From Saccharomyces mikatae IFO 1815 (Eukaryota; Ascomycota; Saccharomycetes; Saccharomycetales; Saccharomycetaceae): 64,000 nucleotides of DNA. Below, one piece after another: positions 19,792 to 29,493 of this stretch. The first letter of the stretch is position 1, and each line of letters opens with the position of its first letter. The translations under genes and the position numbers were made by a program. The stretch covers positions 186,001 to 250,000 of the forward strand of contig NC_079258.1 of the NCBI RefSeq assembly GCF_947241705.1. Reading direction: 5' to 3'. The notes beneath the pieces were generated by a model, which saw only the letters and a program-made list of their open reading frames with translations, made no database searches and was not told where the DNA came from.

Positions 19792-22700
19792 TTACTGTCT
19801 CTTTGTTTTTATCTTTACCATGAAGGATCTTGATGTGACTTTTGTAATTTCAACGAATTCACTATATGGGACGGAGGACAACGATACCACCCCTCTAGGT
19901 TGTTGTTGAATTCTCACAAAACGCAATGGTAAGCTGCCCACACGGTTTACACTATTTTTAACCTTCCTCTGTTTATTTATCACCTTCGGTTTCACAACGG
20001 GCTTTTTAACTTTGTTTACCGTCTTCTCACTCTTCAATGTGATCTTTATTTTGTTTACTTTTCGAGGTTCTTCTATAATAGAGGAAACTTCTTTCTTGAT
20101 TTGAATTTTAAGTATACTCTCGCGCTTAATAACGATATTCCTCTTATCTTCGGCTTTAGTATTAATCTTTGCAACTAGTCTTCTTTCTCGTGGTGCTTCC
20201 AACTTGACTATAAAACTATTCGTTAGGGTGTACATCACCCTAACTAAGTCATGTATTTGCTTTCTTTGATATAAGCTCAGAATAGGTAAATTCAAAATAT
20301 CCCACAGTATTATCTTGAGAGGGGCGTACCCTCTAAACATATCCCTGCATATTCCTAATACACCATTAATATTTTGACGGGCCACCTTTTCTCTTTTAAT
20401 TTTCATATCATCAATATAATGTCCACTTAAAAACAGTTCAATATCATCCTCACTTTTAATATTTTCAACCTCATTCTGAACTAGTTCGATGGCACTTTCA
20501 ATGTCGTCACTTATTGTATCCAGGCATCCATCCATAACAGCAGTATTAATACATTCAACAAGTACATCGGTACATTTTTCTTTAATGTAAGTATCCTCGT
20601 GAAAACACAATATTTCAATGAAAAGTATAAGGGCGTCCTTGTTTTTCAATCCGCCCTCCAAAAGCATAATTTTCAGTGCCATCAAAACCTCATTCTGATA
20701 GCTCTCTCTCGTAACATCTGTACTATTGACACTCGATGATAATGTGTCCATTATCATCCCGGTCAATTCGCAGAACTGGTAAACACCACCTTTATGCAAT
20801 TTGTATTTCGCAAACATAATTGAAGTCTTTATCAAAGATTCGTACGATGACAACCAATTAACCAAATTTTCGTATCTAAACAGCTGCGCCTTAACCCTAC
20901 CCACATACTCTGCATCGTTGACATCATTTAAAGCCGCATCAACTACGTTTTCAATCAGTCCACGGACGTAAATATTATCGCTGAACCTATTTTCACCATT
21001 CTCATTATAAACAAGAACATCTAGTAAAAACTCCTTGACAACTTTTGGACACGTACCATTTTCATTTCTTACTTTAGCCAAATACTTCGGTATAGCACAT
21101 TGCAAAAAATATAACGCTGTATTTTCAAAGTTATTACTTTTTGTAATATTCGATCCTTCAAGGCAAAACAAAACCTGAAAAATCAGTAATAAATGCTTGA
21201 TGCCGCCAGCGAAATTTGAATCATATATGTTTCTACTAAGCGCCTCGCACGCCGCGAGTCTTATGCCGAAATAGTACCTTTCGTCCATCACGGTTCTAAA
21301 CAAAATACTTGAATAAACAAGTGATTTAGCACCACCATTGATGACAACATCTTCGTAATACCGGATAGATTCCAGTTGCGCCTCTATGTCACCATCCTGC
21401 CTCAGCTGAGACGAGAACATATAATCGGGCTGATTAATATGGAGTTTACAGATCCATTCAAGGTCTGAGTCTATACGGATCCATTCGAAGGCTTCATTTT
21501 GCTTAAGCAACTCATTACTTTCTGAAGTACGATTGAAATCCGTCAAGTGAAATCGTGAACACTCTTCAGGAGTCATGTATACATTTCCGAGACAATTTAC
21601 ATCTACTACCGCAAGCTTTTCCTCGTTGTTGCTTTCCGGGGCGTTATCTTCATTAGCACCACCTCCTCTTTTCCTTAGTCTTCTATACTTGGTATTATAT
21701 TGAATATCTATTTTGGTGAATGTATCTTTGATTTCCACAATATGCTCATACGGAGTACCATCGTGTTCATGGATTCTTATGGTCATTGACCCGGTGAAAC
21801 AATCTGTGCGATTGAGATTTGGATGCTCCAACCGGTCCAGTGCGCTTTTGCAAAACCCATGCTCTCCAACGACTTTTCCATGTCCTAGTTCTTCCTCTTG
21901 AACTTGCCTTATTCCCAGTTCAATGACCATCCTTTTCCTATTAAATCTTTGGGTAACACGTAATATGGGTACACCAGACCCATATACCCATTCGCCAAAA
22001 AAGTTCTCTAATTTGCTTTTGTTTACTCTTTCGCAAACATGTTGGAAATGTGACGATGTTAAAGAGTTATTAGGCAAATCGCCTGACATAGCTTGAAGGA
22101 AAATCTTAGGCAGTACGCGAGACATACCAAATGATCTCTCGGTTTTGGTCATCCTCCTGTCAAGAATATGTAATACCATGGGTGCTTTTAATTGTATAAA
22201 GGACAAATCTTTAGATAATACTGATATTGGCCTGGAACTACCTGTGAAAGTACTTCCGATTGGAGGTTTTTCAAAGTCTTGTTCCACAATTGCCTCACAA
22301 TTGCGCTTTAATCGGTACTTATAAGCATTGTTACCCATTATCTTTTTGATTACTTGGAACACCATATAGCCTGCAATACCAAGACAACACCAATAGTCAT
22401 TCATATCCAAAGGGGTAATGTTAACACAGGACCATTGATTAGCCAGCGCCCATGCTAAATCATTTGTGGTACTGAATATTTTATCAATAACCTCTAGAGG
22501 ATAAAGTAATCTTGTATTACAAATACCTAGAGCTGCAAAATCCATATGAGTACAGGGAGCAGTCGGTAAAAAAACGAGAGAGTATGACGTAAAAGGGTAA
22601 GACCCAAACTCCTTCGAGTAGAAATCTATAATTTTTTGACAAACAACGGTGGAGTTTATTACAGTTGCTTCGTCAATTTCCTGTGTTGGAAGAGTAAAAA

Positions 22701-23988
22701 TCTGAATAGGTATAACATCTGATCCAATGCCATCATCCATCGGGTCATTAACGTTGTCGATCACATTCTCCCTCAACTTGTCCTCATCCACTTCATCTTC
22801 AGCATCAACCCTTGGAGGCGATATTAAAGGTAACGACCATGAATTCAAAGCACCAATAGCCCAGCCAACGTGATGTGGAGCAACAGGGTTTATAATTTGA
22901 AATACACATTTTTTTTTCGTTAAGTCAATCGGGTGCGGAAGTTCCTTTATATTGGAATATTCGGAACAGCAAACAACCACATCCCTTAAGTTCGGGTTGT
23001 TTCTTTCTTCAATATTACGTCTCTCCTCCTCTTCTTCATCACTTTCACCTTCTTCATCATCATCATCATCTTGTACATCTTCCCCTTTATTACTTTTGTT
23101 TGTTTCGTCATTCTTAAAATTTTCATCACTATCTTCCTCTTCTTTCACAGATCTTGTCTGTCCCATTTCTACTGTTTCATCTCCAGGCAAACTATGTTTC
23201 TCATTCCCACCCTGCTCGCCATTTTGGCCAACTAATTTGGAAGTACCAATATTTTTTACTAACTTAGGTACACTAAATTCCAGTTCCCATGTAGATTTTT
23301 CATCAAGTAAATCAACGCATGGGACCCAATACGATGCAGAACTACAAATTTCGCTATTTGAGGTGTAGACATTCCACATCCATGGTTTATCCGTGTGGAC
23401 AGTATCGAATCTAACACCTGACTTTGGGTTTCTTATTTCATACTCGATTTGTAGTGTGATTGGAGTGAAGACAGATTCTTGAACGCCTGGTGTAGTTTTA
23501 ATGGATGGGGTTATTGGTGTGTAGTTACTTAATGCATTAGCGTCTTCCAAAGATATCTTGATAGAAGAAGGTATTTTTATTGTTAACTGAGATTTAGAGT
23601 CAGATTCGGGATATTCATTCAAACTAGCAAATTTGGATCTCAAAAAGTGCGATTGTTCAATGGAATTATCCGTGTAGAGGGCATTTTGTGAGGTCAGCCC
23701 ATTCAACTTTGTTTGAAGTGGATCATCGTGAATAAATTGATCGCATCGACGATTTTCGACCAGAACATCTTTAATAGTCATTTCCTTGCAATCAAAAGTA
23801 ACATATTCTAAATTTTGAATCAATGGTATAATTATTATCGTCGCACTTCCGCTGATACAATGAGTAGCCAGATCTATATCCAACGAGATTTTTTCATGAG
23901 CAACTCTAAAATTTCTGAACTTCATCTCATGTAAAGTGCTAGATTCACTACCAATGGCTCTGGGAGTAGCATTTTTAGAAAAAGACAT
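19792..23988 (-). CDS. TAF2: TAF2 (TSM1), TFIID subunit, M1-aminopeptidase-like
   Basis: A 1398-residue TFIID subunit that recognises core promoters around the initiator together with Taf1. The N-terminal two-thirds follow the M1 aminopeptidase fold: beta-saddle (MKFRNFRVAHEKISLDIDLA, residues 22-41), then a long acidic insertion (DDDDDEEGESDEEEEE, about 311-326), then the former catalytic part. At the position of the zinc motif HExxH the sequence is NDLAWALANQW (about 515-525), lacking both histidines, so it is not a peptidase. The C-terminal 150 residues are Lys-rich (KINTKAEDKRNIVIKRE onward). Length is close to the S. cerevisiae 1407. It converges on alpha1 with 223 bp between stops. Confidence 0.96.
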   Translation of the reverse strand: MSFSKNATPRAIGSESSTLHEMKFRNFRVAHEKISLDIDLATHCISGSATIIIIPLIQNLEYVTFDCKEMTIKDVLVENRRCDQFIHDDPLQTKLNGLTSQNALYTDNSIEQSHFLRSKFASLNEYPESDSKSQLTIKIPSSIKISLEDANALSNYTPITPSIKTTPGVQESVFTPITLQIEYEIRNPKSGVRFDTVHTDKPWMWNVYTSNSEICSSASYWVPCVDLLDEKSTWELEFSVPKLVKNIGTSKLVGQNGEQGGNEKHSLPGDETVEMGQTRSVKEEEDSDENFKNDETNKSNKGEDVQDDDDDEEGESDEEEEERRNIEERNNPNLRDVVVCCSEYSNIKELPHPIDLTKKKCVFQIINPVAPHHVGWAIGALNSWSLPLISPPRVDAEDEVDEDKLRENVIDNVNDPMDDGIGSDVIPIQIFTLPTQEIDEATVINSTVVCQKIIDFYSKEFGSYPFTSYSLVFLPTAPCTHMDFAALGICNTRLLYPLEVIDKIFSTTNDLAWALANQWSCVNITPLDMNDYWCCLGIAGYMVFQVIKKIMGNNAYKYRLKRNCEAIVEQDFEKPPIGSTFTGSSRPISVLSKDLSFIQLKAPMVLHILDRRMTKTERSFGMSRVLPKIFLQAMSGDLPNNSLTSSHFQHVCERVNKSKLENFFGEWVYGSGVPILRVTQRFNRKRMVIELGIRQVQEEELGHGKVVGEHGFCKSALDRLEHPNLNRTDCFTGSMTIRIHEHDGTPYEHIVEIKDTFTKIDIQYNTKYRRLRKRGGGANEDNAPESNNEEKLAVVDVNCLGNVYMTPEECSRFHLTDFNRTSESNELLKQNEAFEWIRIDSDLEWICKLHINQPDYMFSSQLRQDGDIEAQLESIRYYEDVVINGGAKSLVYSSILFRTVMDERYYFGIRLAACEALSRNIYDSNFAGGIKHLLLIFQVLFCLEGSNITKSNNFENTALYFLQCAIPKYLAKVRNENGTCPKVVKEFLLDVLVYNENGENRFSDNIYVRGLIENVVDAALNDVNDAEYVGRVKAQLFRYENLVNWLSSYESLIKTSIMFAKYKLHKGGVYQFCELTGMIMDTLSSSVNSTDVTRESYQNEVLMALKIMLLEGGLKNKDALILFIEILCFHEDTYIKEKCTDVLVECINTAVMDGCLDTISDDIESAIELVQNEVENIKSEDDIELFLSGHYIDDMKIKREKVARQNINGVLGICRDMFRGYAPLKIILWDILNLPILSLYQRKQIHDLVRVMYTLTNSFIVKLEAPRERRLVAKINTKAEDKRNIVIKRESILKIQIKKEVSSIIEEPRKVNKIKITLKSEKTVNKVKKPVVKPKVINKQRKVKNSVNRVGSLPLRFVRIQQQPRGVVSLSSVPYSEFVEITKVTSRSFMVKIKTKRQ

Positions 23989-25075
23989 CGTTCAGCTCTA
24001 TTACAAGTTCTTTTCTCACCGGTTGAAACTCTGCTACACCATGAAATACGAGAGGTTATTATTCACTACATCTAACTAATAGTTTTCACCTTACGCAATT
24101 TACCAATTGCCCCATTCGGCAAGTATATTTCACCATTACCCGGTTATCAACCGATAATACCATACAAATAAGTATAATATACCACTTATAAGATTGAAGC
24201 TCTTTAACATATCATTAAGTCCAATACAATTTTTCGTGAATTACAAATTATTTCAAAGAGTGTCAAGAACCTTTTTGTGACTTTTTTCCTTCTATTAATT
24301 GACATTATAAATATTTAATAATTCTTTCAGATATATCTGTACAGTATTTCCTTTTAATTTAGATTTTCCTCTTTACGTGAATAAATGTAAAAATAAATTC
24401 ATGAATAAATCACAATTATTTAAGACATGAGAACCAGGAGAGAAGACTATATACTATATTAAAAGTATCAGTGGTTTCAAAAAGGAACTATTTACGTTAT
24501 TTTTTGAAAAAATTGCCGTTCCATTAATGGGCTATTGGTGACTTGCTGATAAATTCATGCTGAAAGAATAAAAAATAGAACAAATGTATATATATATTTG
24601 AGTGTGTCATATTTTACATTCTGTCCACCCAGCAGAAGAAAGAAAACAATAATCATATAATCCATCTATAAGTATTCTTTAGTTCCTTGTAAAGAAAATA
24701 AAGCACACTCTTGAATTATATGAAACAGAAAAAAAATAGAAATTTCAATCGCCATCAGAATTGCCCCTTTTTTATTTTGTTATTCTGCTAGTTTTAACTT
24801 TATTATTTTTTGGAAACTTCTGATATACTGTTACAGTTCAGATTTATATTCACGTTCCTCCACAATGAGCAATCAAAAAGATCAAAAGGTAAAGATGAAG
24901 AAAAAAAGAAACATCAAATAAAAATGCACTATTAACATAATAATATCTCTATGTAGACGTATATGTGTTATTTGATTACTTTTTATATATACGAGGAAAA
25001 TGTCGGGGATAAAAAAATGCACTGTTATTCCTTCGAAATGAGCGGTAACTAGTCGTCTTAAAAAACGATGTACGA
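23989..25075. other. Long gene-free region between TAF2 and YCR043C
   Basis: This 1.09-kb AT-rich stretch is the largest LTR-free gap in the window. It must hold the TAF2 promoter on the left and the 3' end of YCR043C on the right. It contains one perfect match to the 11-bp ARS consensus (24382-24392, minus strand), a second 10/11 match at about 24487-24497, TATATATATA near 24588, and only tiny ATG frames (for example 18 codons from about 24864). I see no tRNA, snoRNA box pattern or LTR. Confidence 0.5.
24382..24392 (-). other. Perfect ARS consensus match (candidate replication origin element)
   Basis: On the minus strand the sequence is TTTTACATTTA, an 11/11 match to WTTTAYRTTTW, embedded in very AT-rich DNA. 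The extended positions beyond the core (TTC rather than GTT) do not match. Chance matches are common in AT-rich yeast DNA, so origin activity is only a possibility. Confidence 0.25.
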
Positions 25076-25459
25076 TTATATCTTGACGTGTTGATACTCC
25101 AAGTCACCTGTCTCAATCTTGCAGTCATCATTCTTCTTACTCCAATCAAACTTGCTCTTCTTACCACCAGAAAAATAGTTCAAATTTATAAACCAGATGG
25201 TAAATAAAACCAAAAAGCAATAAAAATAACACCAAAAGTGATCATAAACGTGCCCCCTGATGATATCACACACTGAATAATCGTAAACTTCGTCGTCTAA
25301 GACGAGTCCGTAATTGAAATAACCCAGTCCATACTTCAGTACAGGTTTATATCCACCTTCATCAGTAAACGTTTTTGGGCTCAAAACAATGCTCAAATCG
25401 TTAGTTCCCTGGAACGCATGTTCTCTCAATAAGGAAGCGTCAAGTGGAGCTGGGATCAT
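25076..25459 (-). CDS. YCR043C: YCR043C, small membrane protein of unknown function
   Basis: A 127-residue protein with no recognised domain. The N-terminal 70 residues (starting MIPAPLDASLLREHAFQGTN) are polar and look well conserved against the S. cerevisiae form as I remember it. One strongly hydrophobic, aromatic-rich segment lies at about residues 74-95 (FWCYFYCFLVLFTIWFINLN), followed by a Lys-rich charged tail. This suggests a single-pass tail-side membrane protein; the S. cerevisiae homologue has been seen in the Golgi by GFP fusion. The N-terminal conservation and divergent tail argue that it is a real gene. Function is not known to me. Confidence 0.8.
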   Translation of the reverse strand: MIPAPLDASLLREHAFQGTNDLSIVLSPKTFTDEGGYKPVLKYGLGYFNYGLVLDDEVYDYSVCDIIRGHVYDHFWCYFYCFLVLFTIWFINLNYFSGGKKSKFDWSKKNDDCKIETGDLEYQHVKI

Positions 25460-25664
25460 CGTTTGACAACGTAGGTAAAGAGCACTTTCTCGGGGGACTA
25501 TTCCTCGAAGTTTTTCTTGGCGTTATCTTGTCACAAATATTTTGCATTAGTTCTAAACATTACAGAAAGAGCGAAAAAAAAATGAAAATTAAACAGGAAC
25601 TGATAAAGTTCGAGAAGATAGAATAAAATCATTACTTTCCGTATAAAAAAATACATTATGTTTT

Positions 25665-26741
25665 CTACAATTGTTTATTTCCCCAATAGACATAATCCTC
25701 GAGGAAAAAGTCGTATAATACCCAGGAGGGCCATATCGTGCACAAATGCCATATGGCATGGGCATCAATCTGCCATGCGTAACTGAAGAAGTCAAACAAT
25801 TCCAGCAACATGGCCATCGTGGTTACCATCACAAGAATAATTGGAATGATACATAGTTTGAACATTCGTCCCTTGAAATTGGAATATGCGGTCTTCTTGA
25901 ATCTGCCCTTTTGCTTTTGCTTTTGCTTTTTTAGGGCATGGTAGTTTTGGCACGATAACATGATCAGTAGAATATACTGTAAAATACCAAAAAAGATGTT
26001 GAATCTCATGTTGTATGTGTACGACCAATCCACATACAGTCTTAAGATATGCAGGGCAAAAATCATCGCAACTGATGCGGTAAACGCTTGTGCGATCTTG
26101 GGGTACAAGAACATCGAGGTCATTCTTGCAAATATTGCGTGAAATCCAGTCAAGACAGTCGCACCTGCGAAAAAATAGTCTAATTTCTCTGTTATGATCA
26201 AGTCACGGCAATGGAAGACCGAACTTGCAGTCCATGCCAGCATTCCCGCCACGGTGACGTAAAGATAGTTCCAAATTAGTATACTTCTGCTGCGTTCTTT
26301 CCTATTATTGCCATCCTCACGTAGCATCTTAGAAAACTTCATGAACGCCTTATAATGTGGGATGAAGTTACCTATGCTAAAAATTGTCGAGAAAAATTCT
26401 TGCGTTCCCAATACCCTCAAAAATGGCCACTTTCCATGAAATTGATATACTTCTTCCTGCGCGTCAATCCTCCAGCGTGTAATGATATGTTGACACTGGT
26501 AATCGCAATCTGAGATACAATCCCAAAATAAAAGCTGGGAGTACAAACCCGGGGTGTCGGAAAATTCAATATCATGGAACATATTTGTTTCTGGGTCAAT
26601 ATAGTTTATCTGAGAATTCGGGCATCTTCTCTTATATTCACACGCATAAGTACAGTCTATAAACTCATCTAAATTATCCCCTGGAGAGCATGTTACTAGA
26701 AAGCAGTGAACAAGTATGGCAACGACCACCGTTAACTTCAT
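25665..26741 (-). CDS. PER1: PER1, GPI-anchor lipid remodelling protein (PGAP3 family)
   Basis: A 358-residue ER membrane protein needed for removing the unsaturated sn-2 acyl chain of GPI anchors (GPI-phospholipase A2 activity of the Per1/PGAP3 family). The start chosen is the ATG at 26741, giving MKLTVVVAILVHCFLVTCSP, a clear signal peptide; the open frame extends 19 codons upstream only from a non-ATG codon. Next comes a cysteine-rich lumenal part (CTYACEYKRRC and CISDCDYQCQH), then about seven membrane segments. Family residues include conserved histidines in the membrane part (SVFHCRD and QIDAHAIWH). A (KQ)n run at about residues 285-292 is longer than I recall in S. cerevisiae. Confidence 0.95.
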   Translation of the reverse strand: MKLTVVVAILVHCFLVTCSPGDNLDEFIDCTYACEYKRRCPNSQINYIDPETNMFHDIEFSDTPGLYSQLLFWDCISDCDYQCQHIITRWRIDAQEEVYQFHGKWPFLRVLGTQEFFSTIFSIGNFIPHYKAFMKFSKMLREDGNNRKERSRSILIWNYLYVTVAGMLAWTASSVFHCRDLIITEKLDYFFAGATVLTGFHAIFARMTSMFLYPKIAQAFTASVAMIFALHILRLYVDWSYTYNMRFNIFFGILQYILLIMLSCQNYHALKKQKQKQKGRFKKTAYSNFKGRMFKLCIIPIILVMVTTMAMLLELFDFFSYAWQIDAHAIWHLCTIWPSWVLYDFFLEDYVYWGNKQL

Positions 26742-26933
26742 CTTTCTTGTCAATCTTGTTGTTCCATTTCGCCCAAAGGATAAATATGCAGACCTCAAAT
26801 TGCTCTTTAGTCACTTTATTTCACTCTGCATGAAAAAAAAATCCTCTAAGAAAAAAAACATGAGAAAAAAATTACTAAAACATAAATGCAATAATTACTT
26901 GGAAAGGAGATGCTACAAAAACTCGAAAAACAA

Positions 26934-28409
26934 CTACAAATCTCTTACAAAGTCACGTCTTTTCAATCGAATCTCACCGAGTGGCAAAGTGACATCATTA
27001 TTCCAACCCCATAATTTTGAACCGGACTGAATATTATCACTCATCGGAGTTTGTAAAGTGGCGTTGTACTCCTCCAATTCCCTAGCAATTGCCTCTATGT
27101 TCAATCGAGGGAATGTTTCGTCATCATATCGATCGTCCAGTTTGTCTACACCGTTGTAAAGAATCTGATTTGGGGTGGAAGGCTTGAAAAACAACGTTCT
27201 TCTGTGGAAGACGTTACGTGTAGACAAGTATTCAAGCTCCTGCGCTATCATTTCAGGTTCGATTCCTTTGGATAGTAGTACCGCTGCAACACCAGTGACA
27301 ATAGGTGTCGACATGGAGGTGCCTGACAAAACTAAAGTGTCGTTGAAGTTCAGATGGGACAGCGATTCAATCTCTACACCGGGCGCAAAGATGTTTACAC
27401 AAGGACCCCAGTTGCTGAACTTGGCAATGGTGTCTATATGATCATCAAAGGCTCCCACAGTAATGACGTTCTCTGCAGATGCAGGTGAGGCCCAGTATGC
27501 ATCTAGGTTGAAATTGCCCGCGGCTGCGACAAATACAATACCTTCTTCTATGGCTCCTTCCACTGCCATGTTGATTATGGGGCTCCTAAAACTCCCCAAG
27601 CTTAGATTGGCCACGCATTTTTTACCCTGTGGGCGACTGACCCTCGTGCAATGTTCCACTATGAACTCCAGCCCACTCAGAACATTACTGGCCTCTCCAG
27701 ACCCATCTTTGCCCAACACCTTGACCTCCACAAGGTTCACCTTCTTGGCCGCCCCGTACGTCTTGGAACCAACGAGCCCTGCCACATGCGTCCCATGCCC
27801 ATTCTGGTCACCAAACCCTTCTTTGGTCAGGTCAATTCCTTGGATGACTCTGTCCTCGAATTCCGGATGGTCCGCGAAGATACCTGTGTCCATAATGTAT
27901 GCATTGACGTCCTGACCTTGATAATCATCCTCATAGTAGTAGTTGAACCAGCTCTTATACCGCTCCTTGTCCTCGATATCGAATGGCAGCTGGTAGTGCC
28001 GTGAAATCCGGGCCAAGTGACGTGGTGCATCTGATTGATACGTGATGTTTTGCTCCTCATCGAGGTTTTCGTAAGAATATTTAGCAGTAGCATTGAATGT
28101 GTAGTTATACTCCACATCACGCGCGCTATCGTTCTCAAAAGCCTCGAATCTGAAATTGGGCACGATGTCAGCCACTAGCGGGCTTTTCTTAAGCTTGTTG
28201 ACCAAGTTCTTAGACAAGTTCATTGTCACACCTCGGAAGGAACCGATGGAGAATTTCTTCTCAATTTTGTTGTCAATGAACTGTCTCCATGACCTGTTAG
28301 AATTTGAGGTAAACTGCTGAAACGCGGTAGGATTCTTGAATCTTACCAAATACTCCTCTGCGTAGACCAGGTTGACCAGCAAAGAGATGAGGATACACTG
28401 TGACTTCAT
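26934..28409 (-). CDS. RRT12: RRT12 (OSW3), sporulation subtilisin-like protease
   Basis: A 491-residue secreted subtilase involved in dityrosine-layer formation of the spore wall. There is a short signal peptide (MKSQCILISLLVNLVYA), an I9-type propeptide at about residues 20-85, then the peptidase S8 domain. The catalytic residues are all present: Asp174 (YIMDTG), His205 (NGHGTHVAG), oxyanion Asn299 (AAGN) and Ser365 (SGTSMSTP), so it should be active. Relatives in yeast are PRB1 and YSP3. Its promoter carries an Ndt80-type middle-sporulation element and a TATA box, in line with meiotic expression. Length is the same as in S. cerevisiae. Confidence 0.95.
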   Translation of the reverse strand: MKSQCILISLLVNLVYAEEYLVRFKNPTAFQQFTSNSNRSWRQFIDNKIEKKFSIGSFRGVTMNLSKNLVNKLKKSPLVADIVPNFRFEAFENDSARDVEYNYTFNATAKYSYENLDEEQNITYQSDAPRHLARISRHYQLPFDIEDKERYKSWFNYYYEDDYQGQDVNAYIMDTGIFADHPEFEDRVIQGIDLTKEGFGDQNGHGTHVAGLVGSKTYGAAKKVNLVEVKVLGKDGSGEASNVLSGLEFIVEHCTRVSRPQGKKCVANLSLGSFRSPIINMAVEGAIEEGIVFVAAAGNFNLDAYWASPASAENVITVGAFDDHIDTIAKFSNWGPCVNIFAPGVEIESLSHLNFNDTLVLSGTSMSTPIVTGVAAVLLSKGIEPEMIAQELEYLSTRNVFHRRTLFFKPSTPNQILYNGVDKLDDRYDDETFPRLNIEAIARELEEYNATLQTPMSDNIQSGSKLWGWNNDVTLPLGEIRLKRRDFVRDL

Positions 28410-28735
28410 AGTTTGTTTTTTTTATTGCTGTTAATTTCTTCTTTTGAGCGGGAGTAAAGACGTCAAAGGCCAGCGATGTACCTATATATGCTATTATTGT
28501 AGTGGCTGTAGTGGTATATATAAAAAAAAGAGGGCCCAATGAGAACAGTATTTTGTGTCGTTTTTTTTTTTTTGCTTTCTTACTCTATACATGCACGTCA
28601 TTACCAAAGAAACAAAAAAAACGAAAAAAAAAAAAGGCTACATACTGTAGAATGGCATACTTACATCTGTTACTCGCTATTACTACTATTAATATTATAT
28701 ACAGGAAGTAGGGGTCTTGGTGAGCTCGCACCCAC
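28410..28735. other. RRT12-IMG1 intergenic region, RRT12 promoter
   Basis: A 326-bp region holding the RRT12 promoter (TATATATA at about 28515-28522 and a middle-sporulation element at 28551-28559) and, on the right, the IMG1 3' flank with long T- and A-runs (28560-28573 and 28614-28636). No other gene is visible. Confidence 0.6.
28551..28559 (-). promoter_or_regulatory. Middle sporulation element (Ndt80 site) of RRT12
   Basis: The minus strand reads GACACAAAA, a full match to the MSE consensus gNCRCAAAW bound by Ndt80. It lies about 142 bp upstream of the RRT12 start, with a TATA box between it and the gene. This is the arrangement of mid-meiotic genes. Confidence 0.7.
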
Positions 28736-29278
<543 letters not shown>

Positions 29279-29418
29279 TCAGAAACAAGATTCGATTGTT
29301 CTTCTTCTTTAATAATAATTTCGACTCACTGGGAAAGAAAACTAAAAGAGAAAAAAAATCAAAGGACAATGATATAGATGTGCGCGGCCCCATCTAAGCT
29401 CCCACAGATATATATATA

Positions 29419-29443
29419 GAAAGAGAGAGACAGAGACAGAGAG
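29419..29443. repeat. GA-rich microsatellite
   Basis: A purine-rich simple repeat made of GAGAGA and CAGAGA units lies between IMG1 and BUD23, in the BUD23 3' flank just after a short (TA)n run. Confidence 0.7.
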
Positions 29444-29493
29444 AAGTATGTAAATGTGTACTATCGGTATACAATAATATAGAATATGCATGG

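Noticed and set aside
22952-23368. 138-codon Ser-rich frame on the plus strand opposite TAF2
   Set aside because: It is the antisense of the acidic GAT/GAA-rich insertion of TAF2, which yields Ser runs automatically.
24864-24920. Tiny 18-codon Lys-rich ATG frame in the TAF2-YCR043C gap
   Set aside because: Too short, composed mainly of AAA/AAG/AAT codons in A-rich DNA; no supporting splice signals found.
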